A stretch of DNA of 64,000 bases, from positions 1,922,001 to 1,986,000 of the forward strand of contig DAJPFV010000001.1 in NCBI GenBank assembly GCA_025993015.1, written 5' to 3'. This stretch comes from Coriobacteriaceae bacterium. Lineage in GTDB: Bacteria > Actinomycetota > Coriobacteriia > Coriobacteriales > Coriobacteriaceae. Shown in pieces: positions 25,634-35,262 of this stretch. The position numbers were made by a program, and so were the translations under genes. Every line of letters begins with the position of its first letter. Within the stretch, counting starts at the first letter, position 1. Under the pieces are notes generated by a model that did no database searches, was not told the DNA's origin, and worked only from the letters and a program-made list of their open reading frames with translations.

Positions 25634-25765
25634 CTTCTAGTCTCCCTCGTAGTCGTTTGAACGTTCGGGATACTTTAGCACAGTGGAGCGCCAGGCGCGA
25701 CCGCATCACGGTAAAACTCGACTGCGCCGCTATGATTTACAGTATGGTTACATGGGAGAGGGGCG

Positions 25766-25838
25766 ACCTTACTCCTCAGGCAAATCCAAATCTGCGAGCG
25801 AAGACATGAGGTTCTCTAGGCGCTTGATCTCTTCGTCC
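25766..25838 (-). pseudogene. Possible remnant of a gene end
   Basis: On the minus strand a frame reads EEIKRLENLMSSLADLDLPEE before a stop codon. It looks like the acidic helical tail of a protein, but an in-frame stop sits immediately upstream and no start or ribosome-binding site serves it. It may be the leftover of a deleted gene. It also lies right after the antiporter stop. Confidence 0.25.
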
Positions 25839-25857
25839 TAAATTAGCTACCTCCTAG

Positions 25858-27462
25858 TTAGTACGATGCTAGCGTGGCGATGACGACTTCGTCGCCGGCG
25901 TATATTAGGGTGTTGCCGTCGGGGATGATCGTTTGGCCTTCGCGCTTGAGCATCACCACAATAAACGGATGCTTGCCTTGTGGCACATCGCGCAGGCGCT
26001 GGCCGGCCAGGCGACCGTGGGGCGTCACGGTGACCTCGCGCAGCGTAACCTCGGCACGCTCTTCGAACGTTGGGGCGGCCATCACCAGCAGATCGCCTTC
26101 CTGGATCACGGTATCGCCGTTGGGCAGCACCGGATGGGCGCCGTCACGCAGCACCAAGACCACCAGCATGTCCGTTGCGCTGCCAATGTCGGCGAGCGAG
26201 CGTCCGGCAAACGGATGTCCAGCGCCTACTTTGAGCTTGACGAACGACATGCCGTCTTCGTCGCGGTAGTCGTTAAAGGTGCGACGCACGTCGCCGGTCG
26301 CATCGATCATATCGAGCTTCTTCGCCACCGCCGGCAGCAGCGAGCCCTGCACCACAATGCTCGACACGGCAATCACAAACACCAGGTCAAACAGGTCGTG
26401 TCCGCCGGGAACGCCGGCCACCACGGCAAAGAGGCTAAACACGACCGAAGCTGCTCCGCGCAGGCCCGCCCAGCTTACGAGCGCGACCTGGCGGGGGTTC
26501 GTCTTAAAGGGCGCCAGGAGCACGCCGACGGCGATGGGGCGGCTCACGTAGAGCATAAACGCCATGAGCGCCAGGCCCGGCAGCAGCATCTGTGGTAGGC
26601 GTGCGGGCGTGACGAGCAGGCCGAGCAAGAAGAAGATCGTCATCTCGGCCATCTCGGTGAGGGTGTCAAAGAAGTGCGCCATCTCGACCTTGCCGGTGAT
26701 GTCGCTCGCACCCAGCACAATGCCGGCCAGGTATACAGCCAAAAAGCCGTTGCCGCCCAGGTAGCTCGGCAGCGCGTAGGCGACGATGGCCACGGCGAAC
26801 AAAAAGATGGTCTGCGCGTCCTTGGCCGTTGCGTGCGCGCGTTCAATCAGGCGGCCCGCCGCCCAGCCGATGGCAAGGCCCAGGCCCACGCCCAGGATAA
26901 TCTGCTTGGTCAGCAGTGCGGGAATGTTGATGTCGCCGCCGGCCGCTAGTGTGGCGAGCACGGCGGTGAGCATGTAGGCGACGGGGTCGTTGGAGCCCGA
27001 TTCGACCTCGAGCAGCGAGTCGGTGCCACCTCTCAGCGACAGGCTGTGCTCACGCAGTACGCTAAAGACGCTTGCCGCGTCGGTGGATGCCACGACCGAT
27101 CCCAGCAGCAGGCCACCGATCCAGTCGAACCCCAGCGCGAAGTGGGCGAACACGCCGGTGATGCCGGCAGTGATGACGACGCCGAGCGTGCTCAGCAGCA
27201 CCGCCGGCGCAGCGACGGGCTTGGCGCGGTCGATATTGGTGTTAAAGCCGCCGTAGAACATGATGAACAGCAGCGCCGTGCTGCAGACGGTTTCGGTGAG
27301 TGCGTAGTCGCTAAAGTCGATATGCGTCGGGCCGTTGACGCCCAACAGCATGCCCAGCGCGATAAAGATGAGCAGGGTGGGGAAGGGGAGTTTTTTGCCG
27401 ACGGGTTTGATGGTCAGGCACAAAATGATGGCGAGGCCGATAAAGAGAAGGATCTGGTTCAT
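25858..27462 (-). CDS. K+/H+ antiporter, NhaP2/CvrA type
   Basis: 534 residues. About twelve membrane helices (residues 1-390) carry the CPA1 motif VVASTDAASVFSVLRE and the second site ESGSNDPVAYML. The soluble tail has two TrkA_C-like domains (AGHPFAGRSLADIG and HGRLAGQRLRDVP), which sense ligands in NhaP2-type potassium/proton antiporters. The role would be pH and K+ homeostasis. Ion choice is by homology. Confidence 0.9.
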   Translation of the reverse strand: MNQILLFIGLAIILCLTIKPVGKKLPFPTLLIFIALGMLLGVNGPTHIDFSDYALTETVCSTALLFIMFYGGFNTNIDRAKPVAAPAVLLSTLGVVITAGITGVFAHFALGFDWIGGLLLGSVVASTDAASVFSVLREHSLSLRGGTDSLLEVESGSNDPVAYMLTAVLATLAAGGDINIPALLTKQIILGVGLGLAIGWAAGRLIERAHATAKDAQTIFLFAVAIVAYALPSYLGGNGFLAVYLAGIVLGASDITGKVEMAHFFDTLTEMAEMTIFFLLGLLVTPARLPQMLLPGLALMAFMLYVSRPIAVGVLLAPFKTNPRQVALVSWAGLRGAASVVFSLFAVVAGVPGGHDLFDLVFVIAVSSIVVQGSLLPAVAKKLDMIDATGDVRRTFNDYRDEDGMSFVKLKVGAGHPFAGRSLADIGSATDMLVVLVLRDGAHPVLPNGDTVIQEGDLLVMAAPTFEERAEVTLREVTVTPHGRLAGQRLRDVPQGKHPFIVVMLKREGQTIIPDGNTLIYAGDEVVIATLASY

Positions 27463-27715
27463 GGATAGTGTCCGCTCCTGGGTGGTTGGCGTGGCACGGT
27501 CAGTTGTCTGCGGTTATTTGTACCCAAAGATGGTGGGTTTATGGGGTTGGATTGCGGGCGTGCGCGATATCGTCATAGATGGCTGCCGTCTTTGCCTCTG
27601 CTCGGAAACCCTTTCCAGCTTTATTGCAACGGAGTACAATGGGTAACGTTTAAGTTCAACTTGAAGTTTTAGTTGCGGCACCGGGCTTCGGCCGCAATGC
27701 AAGGAGAGGCGTACC

Positions 27716-28555
27716 ATGGCGATCTATGTGACATCTGATGCTCACGGGCACGTGCGTGCGCTTGACGAGGCCCTGTCTAAGATCTCTTTGACGTCCGACG
27801 ACACGCTGTACGTGCTGGGCGACATGATCGATCGCGGGCCCGATCCGGTCGGCGTTATTAAGCTCGTGCGCTCGCTGCCCAACGCCCACGTGCTCAAGGG
27901 TAATCACGAGCAGATCATGCTCGATGCCATCATTGGCCAGGATCCGCTCGATGCCGAGACCTGGGATATCAACGGTGGCTGGACGACGCGCGAGCAGCTC
28001 AACGACATGGAATTTGAGGCATACGAGGAGCTCGTGCGATGGATGGCCGCGCTGCCGCTCTACGCGGTGGTCGAGACTGCCGAGCGGCCGTACCTGCTGG
28101 TGCACGCCGGCATTCAGACCGAGGCGGCGCGTGCGTTTTTGCTTGAGCATGGTGTCGATTGCGGCGACGGCAGGGGAGCGGTCGATGCCGATCGCGAGCT
28201 GCTGCAGCAAATGCTCGCCGTACAGTCGTCCGATGACTTGCTCTGGATTCGCCATGGCTATTGGGATGCCCCGACGGGGCTGCTTTCTGCCGAGGGCAAG
28301 GGTTCGGTCGTGGTGAGTGGCCACACGCCAACGGTGTCGCTCGGGCGTTATTGCGAGGTCGGTGGTCTTGCGGGGCTCGATGAGGAATCGGGACGAGGGC
28401 AGATCGTGCGCTTGGGCGGCGAGGACACTGCCGGCGTGCCCGATCGCATCGATATCGATTGCGCCGCCGCCACCGGCTCCGAGTTCGGTCGCGTGGGCAT
28501 CCTGCGGCTCGATGATGGGGCGGAGTTCTACGCGAATATCAACCCGGGCGAATAA
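27716..28555 (+). CDS. Metallophosphoesterase, PrpE/ApaH-like
   Basis: 279 residues. All calcineurin-like metal motifs are seen: VTSDAHGHVRALDEAL (DxH), GDMIDRGPDP (GDxxDRG), LKGNHEQIMLDAI (GNHE), then VHAGIQ and SGHTPT. The set matches the symmetrical dinucleotide hydrolase/Ser-Thr phosphatase group. The substrate is unknown. AAGGAGAGG at 27701 precedes the ATG. Confidence 0.92.
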   Translation: MAIYVTSDAHGHVRALDEALSKISLTSDDTLYVLGDMIDRGPDPVGVIKLVRSLPNAHVLKGNHEQIMLDAIIGQDPLDAETWDINGGWTTREQLNDMEFEAYEELVRWMAALPLYAVVETAERPYLLVHAGIQTEAARAFLLEHGVDCGDGRGAVDADRELLQQMLAVQSSDDLLWIRHGYWDAPTGLLSAEGKGSVVVSGHTPTVSLGRYCEVGGLAGLDEESGRGQIVRLGGEDTAGVPDRIDIDCAAATGSEFGRVGILRLDDGAEFYANINPGE

Positions 28556-28863
28556 TCGGTGCAAGGGGTAGCTAATTTTGGACGGGGCCTTTTTTGACTA
28601 CTTTTGCCCTTCTGCCCGCAAATTGATTTTTCAGGGACGGGGATTAAATAATCATTTGGCTGCCCGCTGGCTAAGTGAGTAGACTTTTTTGGAAATGCCG
28701 AGCACCCAACAAATTTGCCTCAATAAAACCGCTGGTCACGGACTTGTGCTTTGTCGGTGTGGTCCGGGATTCGGTAAAAGTCTACTCACTTAGTTTTGCG
28801 TGTCCGCAACGAGACTCCAGCCGGGGTGATTCCACCGCAAATTAGCTTCTCCCATCGCCGCAA
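28556..28863. repeat. Intergenic region made of nested inverted repeats
   Basis: The gap between two convergent genes has no coding potential. An outer short repeat (AGCTAATTTT at 28569 and AAATTAGCT near 28840) encloses a family 3 palindrome (28624-28653) and a perfect 18-base repeat (28671-28688 CTAAGTGAGTAGACTTTT with 28776-28793). The last pair is 87 bases apart, a layout like a small MITE. Confidence 0.65.
28624..28653. terminator. Palindrome family 3, copy 1
   Basis: TGATTTTTC and AAATAATCA flank GGGACGGGGATT. The same layout recurs at 41373-41407. It is 68 bases after the phosphoesterase gene. Confidence 0.6.
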
Positions 28864-30444
28864 TTAGGCGCCGTACGGATTCCGGTCCCTCTCTATGCGT
28901 TGGCGGATGTGGGCGTACTCGATAATCAACAGTACCAGCAGTAGGGCCATGATGGCTAGGTAGCTCACGACGGCGCCCATCAGGCCGAGCAGATTGATCA
29001 GAATCACCGGGAGCACCACGCTCACGGCAAAGCAGATCAGGTAGATCTTGGTGACATCTCCAGCGTGGCGCAGCACCGTGATGATGGCGTAGATAAAGTC
29101 GATGGCCGCGGTGACGCCGCCGGCGACGACCATCAGCAGCGCCAGCGTACGGTAGCGTTCAAAGCTGAGACCGTACATAAAGCTCATGAGGGGAATACCG
29201 GGACCTGCCATAAATGCGGCGCACACGCCGGTGATGACCACGATCAGCGCCATAACGGCAACAATAATCAGGTCAAAGCGGCGACGCTTGCGCGGATTCG
29301 CCCAAATGCTCGACAGACGCAGGAGCTGCGGTTTATAGATAAATCCAATGCTCAACAAAATTCCCTGCGCCGGAAAGAACAGGGCATTAAAGTACAGCTG
29401 ATACTTGTAGGCCAGCGCGCCTTCCATCACGAACTTGGGCATGCTCTCGATAAGGTTAAACAGGAACAGTGCGCCAAAGAGCGGGGCGCACTGGATAAAC
29501 AGGTGGCCAGCCTCGCGCAGGCTCATGCGGCGTGATTTTTCGGTCTCGAGCAGGGCGAGCGGGGCGGTGACCAGCACGAGCGAGGCAATCGCGGCGATGC
29601 CCATGGCCATGGCCGCGATGGGCATGCTGCGCGTGAGGAACAGTGCCACGCTAAAGACCGCGATGATGCCGGCGGAACGCAGCGTTTGGCTCATGCCGGC
29701 CAAATAGAGCTTGTCGGCCTGCTGCAGGCGGCCCTCGTACACGTCGGCGATGCCGTCGATCACCTTATAGAGGTAGACGCCCAGGCCGATCGTGGCCATC
29801 TGCGCATCGTAGCCGCGTGCGCTGCTGTACGTGAGGCCGCAGCCTAGTGCGAGCGCTCCGCAAAGCCAACGGTTGAGCTGGTAGGAGGCGAAGGAGGTTT
29901 TTTCGTCGATGTCCGAGACCTGAAAGTTGCGCACGCCGTAGTTGCACGCGATCATGATGAGCGTGCCGGTAACAAAGGCGATGGAGAACTTGCCGGCCTC
30001 CTCGGCGCCCACGAGCTGCGTCGACACAATGGTGAGCAGCGGAAACGCCATGCCCCATACGGCGGTGCCCAGGGTGTTCCAAAGATAGTCGCGACTGGTG
30101 GCGTGCTCCTCGTATTCCGCTTCCTGCATGGAGAAGCCGCCGCCGTAGACGGCGCCGAGCAGACGGTTCCACCAAGCGTTGACCATGCGGCGGACGGGGC
30201 CGGGCTCCCGATCGCGTTCGCGCCGGCGACGTGTGGCTTGGCTGCTATCGGGCCCGCCGGCGTTGCGCTGACTCAGCTCTTGGATGCGTGCGAGTTCCTC
30301 GGCAGTGTGCGAGGCAGGGAAGAGGCCGTTCTCGATGCGGCCGCCCTGGGCCTTCGCGGCGCCGTCCTTCGATGCAGCGGGGTTGGAGGTGCCGTTGCGG
30401 CGGGCGATGGCGCGGCGAATGCTATCGAGGGGCGTGATACTCAA
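28864..30444 (-). CDS. Polysaccharide/lipid flippase-like membrane protein
   Basis: 526 residues. The first 110 are hydrophilic and Arg-rich (RRRRERDREPG), then about 12-14 hydrophobic segments follow in the pattern of Wzx/MATE-like exporters, with charged loops between (NPRKRRRFDL, ALLETEKSRRMSLREAG). These proteins flip lipid-linked oligosaccharides or precursors across the membrane. The long cytoplasmic head is unusual for Wzx. No glycosyltransferase genes lie next to it. Confidence 0.75.
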   Translation of the reverse strand: MSITPLDSIRRAIARRNGTSNPAASKDGAAKAQGGRIENGLFPASHTAEELARIQELSQRNAGGPDSSQATRRRRERDREPGPVRRMVNAWWNRLLGAVYGGGFSMQEAEYEEHATSRDYLWNTLGTAVWGMAFPLLTIVSTQLVGAEEAGKFSIAFVTGTLIMIACNYGVRNFQVSDIDEKTSFASYQLNRWLCGALALGCGLTYSSARGYDAQMATIGLGVYLYKVIDGIADVYEGRLQQADKLYLAGMSQTLRSAGIIAVFSVALFLTRSMPIAAMAMGIAAIASLVLVTAPLALLETEKSRRMSLREAGHLFIQCAPLFGALFLFNLIESMPKFVMEGALAYKYQLYFNALFFPAQGILLSIGFIYKPQLLRLSSIWANPRKRRRFDLIIVAVMALIVVITGVCAAFMAGPGIPLMSFMYGLSFERYRTLALLMVVAGGVTAAIDFIYAIITVLRHAGDVTKIYLICFAVSVVLPVILINLLGLMGAVVSYLAIMALLLVLLIIEYAHIRQRIERDRNPYGA

Positions 30445-30624
30445 AGCGGAGTCCTTTCTATTGCTGCGCTTTAGTATAGACGCGACGGTGTTCGCTCGTG
30501 TTTTTGAACGGATTGTTCAATAATTTCGGCGGGCGGCTGTAATTTGTCGGTAAACGTGCGGTATCCTGTTAAAGTTTTGTGACACCCCCGATGCCGCCCA
30601 CGCGGTACCAAGGAGCTTCTACCT

Positions 30625-32196
30625 ATGGACGTCGCCGCATTCTTACTGGCTCTTGTGCCGATTATTTGGCTGGTCGTGATGCTGCTGTGCTTTAAATGGC
30701 CAGCTTGGAAGGCCGCTATCGGATCGTTTGTCCTTTCGTGCTTGCTTGCCTTCGCATGGTGGCACCTGCCGGCAGCGCAGATCGCGACCGCCTCGCTCGA
30801 AGGTTTTTTGATGGCTCTGTGGCCCATCGTCCTGGTGATCATCGCCGCGGTGTTCACGTATAACCTGTGCGTTCGTACGGGCGCCATGGACGTGATCGGC
30901 AGCATGATCACCTCCATCAGCAGCGACCGCCGTCTGCTGGCGCTGCTCGTGGCTTGGTGCTTCGGTGGCTTTATGGAGGGCATGGCCGGCTTCGGTACCG
31001 CTGTCGCCATTCCCGCCGGCATGCTCGCGGGCCTGGGCTTTGAGGCCGTGCCTGCCGTGCTCATCTGCCTGCTGGCCAACGGCGTGCCCACGCCCTACGG
31101 CTCCATCGGCATCCCCACGGTGTCCGTTGCCGACCTGGTGGGTTTGGATTCCCTTCACCTAGCGACCGTTCAGCTGGTGCAGCTCGCGCCGTTCTTTGTG
31201 GTGATGCCGCTATTTATTGTGCTGGTTGCGGGCCGTGTTGCCGATGACCAGGGCAATGCCGCGAGTGTGGGCGAGCGTCTGCACGGTGTTGCCGGCGTGG
31301 CGTTGCTCTCCGGCGTGTCGTTTGTCGGCGCGGCTCTGGTCGTTGCCATGTTTGTGGGCCCCGAGCTGGCCGTGGTCGTAGGATCCATCGTTTCGCTCGC
31401 GCTGACAGCTGCGCTTGCCATGCGTGCCGAGAAGTCGGGGCGTCTGGACGCACGCTTTCACATGAATATCGAGGCGGGGGAGAAGCTCACCGTTAAGTCG
31501 GCGCTTTCGGCCTGGTCGTGCTTCATCCTGATCTTTGTGTTGCTGCTGGGCACGTCTAACCTGGTGCCCGCTGTACATGCCGCGCTCGCGCCGTTTGCGA
31601 GCCACGTGCAGGTGTATTGCGGTGAGAATCCCGGTACGCTTACGTTTTCGTGGATCAACACGCCGGGCGTCTGGATTTTCCTGGCGGCGTTTGCCGGCGG
31701 TGCCATTCAGGGTGCTTCGCCACGCATGATGGGCGAGGTGCTGGCCGCGACTGTGAAGCAGATGATGCCGACGGTGATCACGATGCTTTCGGTGCTGGGC
31801 TGTGCCAAGGTGATGGGCTATGCGGGCATGATCTCTTCGATCAGCGCGTTCTGCATCGCCGTCGCCGGTGGGCTGTACCCGATTCTGGCTCCGTGGATCG
31901 GCGCAGTCGGTGCGTTTGTGACCGGCTCGGGCACGTCCTCGGGCATGCTGTTTGGCCCCATTCAGAGCCAGGCTGCCACTGCGCTGGGTGTGAGCGACTA
32001 CTGGATGGTCGCGTTGAACGCCCTGGGCGTCGCCGCCGGTAAGATGATCTCGCCGCAGACCCTCGCCATTGGTCTTGCCGCCGTGCTCGTGCGCGGTAAG
32101 GATGCCGAACTCCTGGGCGCCGTCCTGCCCTACGCCGCCGGCATGCTGGTCCTGATGAGCGCCATAGCCATGCTCGGCCAAGGCCTGCCGCTGTAG
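30625..32196 (+). CDS. lctP: L-lactate permease, LctP family
   Basis: 523 residues with about 13 membrane helices. Motifs of the LctP family are seen: GGFMEGMAGFGTAVAIP near residue 115, NGVPTPYGSIGIPT and TGSGTSSGMLFGPIQSQAA. The protein imports or exports L-lactate or glycolate with protons. In a gut fermenter, export or recycling of lactate is plausible. It is followed by an array of three hairpins and pckA. Confidence 0.93.
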   Translation: MDVAAFLLALVPIIWLVVMLLCFKWPAWKAAIGSFVLSCLLAFAWWHLPAAQIATASLEGFLMALWPIVLVIIAAVFTYNLCVRTGAMDVIGSMITSISSDRRLLALLVAWCFGGFMEGMAGFGTAVAIPAGMLAGLGFEAVPAVLICLLANGVPTPYGSIGIPTVSVADLVGLDSLHLATVQLVQLAPFFVVMPLFIVLVAGRVADDQGNAASVGERLHGVAGVALLSGVSFVGAALVVAMFVGPELAVVVGSIVSLALTAALAMRAEKSGRLDARFHMNIEAGEKLTVKSALSAWSCFILIFVLLLGTSNLVPAVHAALAPFASHVQVYCGENPGTLTFSWINTPGVWIFLAAFAGGAIQGASPRMMGEVLAATVKQMMPTVITMLSVLGCAKVMGYAGMISSISAFCIAVAGGLYPILAPWIGAVGAFVTGSGTSSGMLFGPIQSQAATALGVSDYWMVALNALGVAAGKMISPQTLAIGLAAVLVRGKDAELLGAVLPYAAGMLVLMSAIAMLGQGLPL

Positions 32197-32197
32197 T

Positions 32198-32335
32198 CGG
32201 CACTTAGGGACGTTCCTTATGTGCCGGCACTTTGGGAACGTCCCTAAGTGCCGGCATCCGGGGACACTCCTTGAATGTTGTCTGTTCAAGAGTGTCCCCA
32301 ATGACTAGTCGTTTAAAAGCGTCCCTAACGACTAG
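32198..32335. repeat. Triple hairpin array, palindrome family 4
   Basis: Three stems in a row: 32198-32216 with 32234-32253 (CGGCACTTAGGGACGTTCC and complement, one extra base), 32260-32275 with 32285-32299 (GGGGACACTC core), and 32306-32314 with 32327-32335 (CTAGTCGTT/AACGACTAG). Relatives occur at 11571, 45068 and 51960. No T-run follows them clearly. Confidence 0.7.
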
Positions 32336-32474
32336 GCCGCTTGCCTGCGATTTTTGACCGTTGGGCGGGCGCTTCGCCGTTGCCGCAAAAACGTTTTTGC
32401 ATATCGGGTACAACGGGCTTTACGTGAGTAAAGTGCGCGCCGCGTCCACGTGTCGCGCTTTTAAAGGAGGCCCC

Positions 32475-34145
32475 ATGCCTGGTGTTACCCCTGCAGAAGT
32501 TCTGTCCAACTTTGGTATTGCGCTGGTCGAAGATCCCGCCGAGAATCAGCCCCGTCTGCTGGTCGATCTATCCGCCGCGGAGCTCGTCGAGCACGCCATC
32601 CGCCGCGAAGAAGGCCGCATGGCATCCAACGGCGCGCTGGTGATCGAGACGGGGGAGCGCACTGGTCGTTCCCCCAATGACCGCTTTATCGTTGACACCC
32701 CCGATGTTCACGACAAGATTGCCTGGGGTGCCGTCAACCGCCCGCTTTCTGCCGAGAGCTACGAGGCCATCAAGGCCGGTATCGTCAACTACCTCAACGA
32801 GCGCGATGTGTTCGTCACTCGCGGTATGGCCGGTGCCGATCGCAACCATACGCGTCGCCTGCTTGTCGCCTGCGAGCGTGCCAGCCAAGCGCTCTTTATT
32901 AAGCAGATGCTCGCCCGCCCGCTTGCCCGTGAAATCGCACGCACCGGCGAGCCGGACTTCTGCGTGCTCGCCGCTCCCGGCTACCAGTGCGATCCCGCCA
33001 TTAAGGGCCTCAACTCCAGCGCCGCCGTGGTCATCAACTTCCAGGAGCGCGTGATTTTGGTTGCCGGCACCGGTTACTCCGGCGAAATCAAAAAGTCCAT
33101 CTTCAGCGTCATGAATTACCTGCTGCCCGTCGAGGACGACGTGCTACCCATGCACTGCTCGGCCAGCATGGATCCCGTCACGCACGAGACCGCCGTGTTC
33201 TTTGGCCTTTCGGGCACGGGCAAGACCACGCTTTCGGCCAACCCCACGCGGCTGCTGATCGGCGACGACGAGCACGGTTGGTCCGACATGGGCATCTTCA
33301 ACATCGAAGGTGGCTGCTACGCCAAATGCGAGGGCCTGGACGCGTTCCACGAGCCCGAGATCTTCAACGCTGTCCGCTTTGGCGCGATCTGCGAAAACGT
33401 GGTGCTCGACGAGAACCGCAAGCCCAACTACGACGACATCTCGATCACGCACAACACGCGCGTGGCATACCCTGTGGAGCACATTCCCAACGCGTGGACC
33501 AAGGGCATGGGCACCACTCCAAGCGTCGTGCTCTTCCTGACCTGCGATGCCTTTGGCGTGCTGCCGCCCATCTCGCGCCTGACGGCCGACGCCGCCATGT
33601 ATCACTTTGTGACGGGCTTTACGGCCAAGATCCCCGGCACCGAGGTCGGCGTCACCGAGCCCACGCCCACGTTCTCTTCGCTGTTTGGCGAGCCGTTTAT
33701 GCCGCTCGACCCCATGGTCTATGCCAAGATGCTCGGTGAGCGCATCGCCGACGGCCGCACGCGTGTGTACCTGGTCAACACCGGCTGGATCGGCGGCGGC
33801 TACGGCGTGGGTCATCGCATCGAGCTTGCCTACACGCGCGCCCTGGTGGCCCGCGCCCTCGACGGTACCATCGAGGACAGCGAGTTCGTGCACGACGACA
33901 TCTTTAACGTCGACATTCCCACCACGTGCCACGGCGTACCCGACGGCATCCTGGTGCCGCGCCAGTATTGGCAGAGCACCGCTCGCTACGACGAGGCCGC
34001 GCACAACTTGGCCGTGATGTTCGAGGAGAACTTCGAGAAGAAGTACTCGCACCTGCCCGAGTCCGTCAAAGCCGCCGGCCCGCACGCCCAGGTGTCCGCC
34101 GAGGCCCGTCATCACGGCCGCGGCCTGCTGGGACTCCGCCACTAG
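32475..34145 (+). CDS. pckA: ATP-dependent phosphoenolpyruvate carboxykinase
   Basis: 556 residues. Domain features in order: RTGRSPNDRFIVD, the P-loop GLSGTGKTTLSANP (around 243), LIGDDEHGWSD with kinase metal-binding Asp pair, and the closing NTGWIGGGYGVGHRIEL. These define the ATP-type PckA. In anaerobes it often runs toward oxaloacetate, fixing CO2 and making ATP on the way to succinate. AAAGGAGG precedes ATG 32475; the longer frame adds 38 residues unlike the family. A family 1 palindrome follows 20 bases after the stop. Confidence 0.97.
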   Translation: MPGVTPAEVLSNFGIALVEDPAENQPRLLVDLSAAELVEHAIRREEGRMASNGALVIETGERTGRSPNDRFIVDTPDVHDKIAWGAVNRPLSAESYEAIKAGIVNYLNERDVFVTRGMAGADRNHTRRLLVACERASQALFIKQMLARPLAREIARTGEPDFCVLAAPGYQCDPAIKGLNSSAAVVINFQERVILVAGTGYSGEIKKSIFSVMNYLLPVEDDVLPMHCSASMDPVTHETAVFFGLSGTGKTTLSANPTRLLIGDDEHGWSDMGIFNIEGGCYAKCEGLDAFHEPEIFNAVRFGAICENVVLDENRKPNYDDISITHNTRVAYPVEHIPNAWTKGMGTTPSVVLFLTCDAFGVLPPISRLTADAAMYHFVTGFTAKIPGTEVGVTEPTPTFSSLFGEPFMPLDPMVYAKMLGERIADGRTRVYLVNTGWIGGGYGVGHRIELAYTRALVARALDGTIEDSEFVHDDIFNVDIPTTCHGVPDGILVPRQYWQSTARYDEAAHNLAVMFEENFEKKYSHLPESVKAAGPHAQVSAEARHHGRGLLGLRH

Positions 34146-34164
34146 CTTCGCCGTGAGTCCATAT

Positions 34165-34201
34165 CCACCACAAAGGGGACAGGCACCTTTGTGGTGGTTT
34201 T
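34165..34201. repeat. Palindrome family 1, copy 2
   Basis: CCACCACAAAGG and CCTTTGTGGTGG arms around GGACAGGCA, opposite orientation to copies 1, 3, 5, 6 and 7, with a TTTT run on the right. It serves as the likely pckA terminator. Confidence 0.85.
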
Positions 34202-34228
34202 GCTCGTGTGGATGACTCGGGTTACAAT
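34200..34228 (+). promoter_or_regulatory. Sigma-A-type promoter
   Basis: TTGCTC (34200-34205), a 17-base spacer and TACAAT (34223-34228). It starts a leader of about 135 bases before the B3/B4 gene. Confidence 0.6.
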
Positions 34229-34235
34229 ACGCCTG

Positions 34236-34372
34236 ACATATCGTTCCCTTCTCCGGATGGGGACAGCGCAAGCGTTCTTGTGACGGCACCGTAGGACTTT
34301 GAAGGTGGCCGTTGTAAGGGCGCTTTTTGTTTAGGCGCCCTCACTCGGGCGCGCACAATGAAGGGAGAGCGT
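34236..34372 (+). other. Structured 5' leader of the B3/B4-domain gene
   Basis: The transcript from the promoter at 34200 would have an ACGGCACC...GGTGGCCGT stem (34283-34313) and an AGGGCGC/GCGCCCT hairpin (34317-34340) before the start codon. No known riboswitch motif was recognised. The second hairpin could act as an attenuator, although the T-run is in the loop. Confidence 0.35.
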
Positions 34373-35092
34373 ATGAAGAGCTTTATTGCCGAGGATTCAT
34401 TCTGGGAGCTGTTTCCGCAGGCAGCGGTCGGTGTTGTGGTCGTGGAGGGCATGAAGCCCACGGCTCAGATTCCTCAAGAGGACGTGGATGCGATTGCGGC
34501 GTTGCTCGACCGCGCCAATATCGATGCGGAGCGTCATCTGACCAGCGACACTATCAGCGAGAACGCACCGGTCAGGGCATGGCGCGAGGCCTATCGTCTG
34601 TTCAAGACCAAGAAAGGCGCGCGCTGCTCGATCGAGAACTTGCTCAAACGCGTGCTCAAAGGCAAGCCGGTGGGCCACATTACGCCCGCGGTGGATATTT
34701 ACAACACGGTGTCGCTGACCTACGCGCTGCCCGTGGGAGGCGAGGATCTGCATGCGATCGAGGGGGACCTTCGCCTGAAGGTGACCGACGGTGGCGATGC
34801 GTTCTTGCCGCTTGGCGAGGAGACGGACGATCCGACGCTGCCCGGCGAGCTCGCCTACATCGATGATGCGGGCGCTGTGTGCCGCTGCTGGAACTGGCGC
34901 GACGGCGTTCGCACGGCGCTGTCCGATGATTCGGCCGATGCGTTCCTAGCGATTGAGTGCGTGGAGCCCGAGCGGATGGGGGATTGCCAGGCTGCGATCG
35001 ATCGCTTAGCCGAGCTGCTTGAGCGCTATCTGGGAGCGACGGTTGTCATTAAGACGCTTGTGACCCGCGACAATCCTTGCGTGGAGCTGTAG
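34373..35092 (+). CDS. B3/B4 tRNA-binding-like domain protein
   Basis: 239 residues. The core (RAWREAYRLFKTKKGARCSIENLLKRV, then VDIYNTVSLTYALPVGGEDL) is the B3/B4 domain found in the PheRS beta chain and in free-standing proteins. It binds tRNA-like partners or edits misacylated tRNA in the synthetase; here there is no catalytic synthetase part. ATG 34373 follows AGGGAGAGCG, and another in-frame ATG is at 34358. The function of the stand-alone form is unknown. Confidence 0.85.
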   Translation: MKSFIAEDSFWELFPQAAVGVVVVEGMKPTAQIPQEDVDAIAALLDRANIDAERHLTSDTISENAPVRAWREAYRLFKTKKGARCSIENLLKRVLKGKPVGHITPAVDIYNTVSLTYALPVGGEDLHAIEGDLRLKVTDGGDAFLPLGEETDDPTLPGELAYIDDAGAVCRCWNWRDGVRTALSDDSADAFLAIECVEPERMGDCQAAIDRLAELLERYLGATVVIKTLVTRDNPCVEL

Positions 35093-35118
35093 CGGCGCCT
35101 AGAACCTATTGATGCCCC

Positions 35119-35158
35119 AAACCACCACAAAGGTGCCTGTCCCCTTTGTGGTGGTTTT
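35119..35158. repeat. Palindrome family 1, copy 3
   Basis: Arms CCACCACAAAGG/CCTTTGTGGTGG with TGCCTGTCCC in the loop, followed by TTTTT, 27 bases after the B3/B4 gene. Confidence 0.85.
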
Positions 35159-35262
35159 TATGTTGATGGGTTAACAAATGGGGTATTTGGGTACGGGTGT
35201 CGCCTTATGCGACTAAGATGTTTACCCGTTAGCATTATGCAAGCGAAAGGCGGTCGTCTCCC

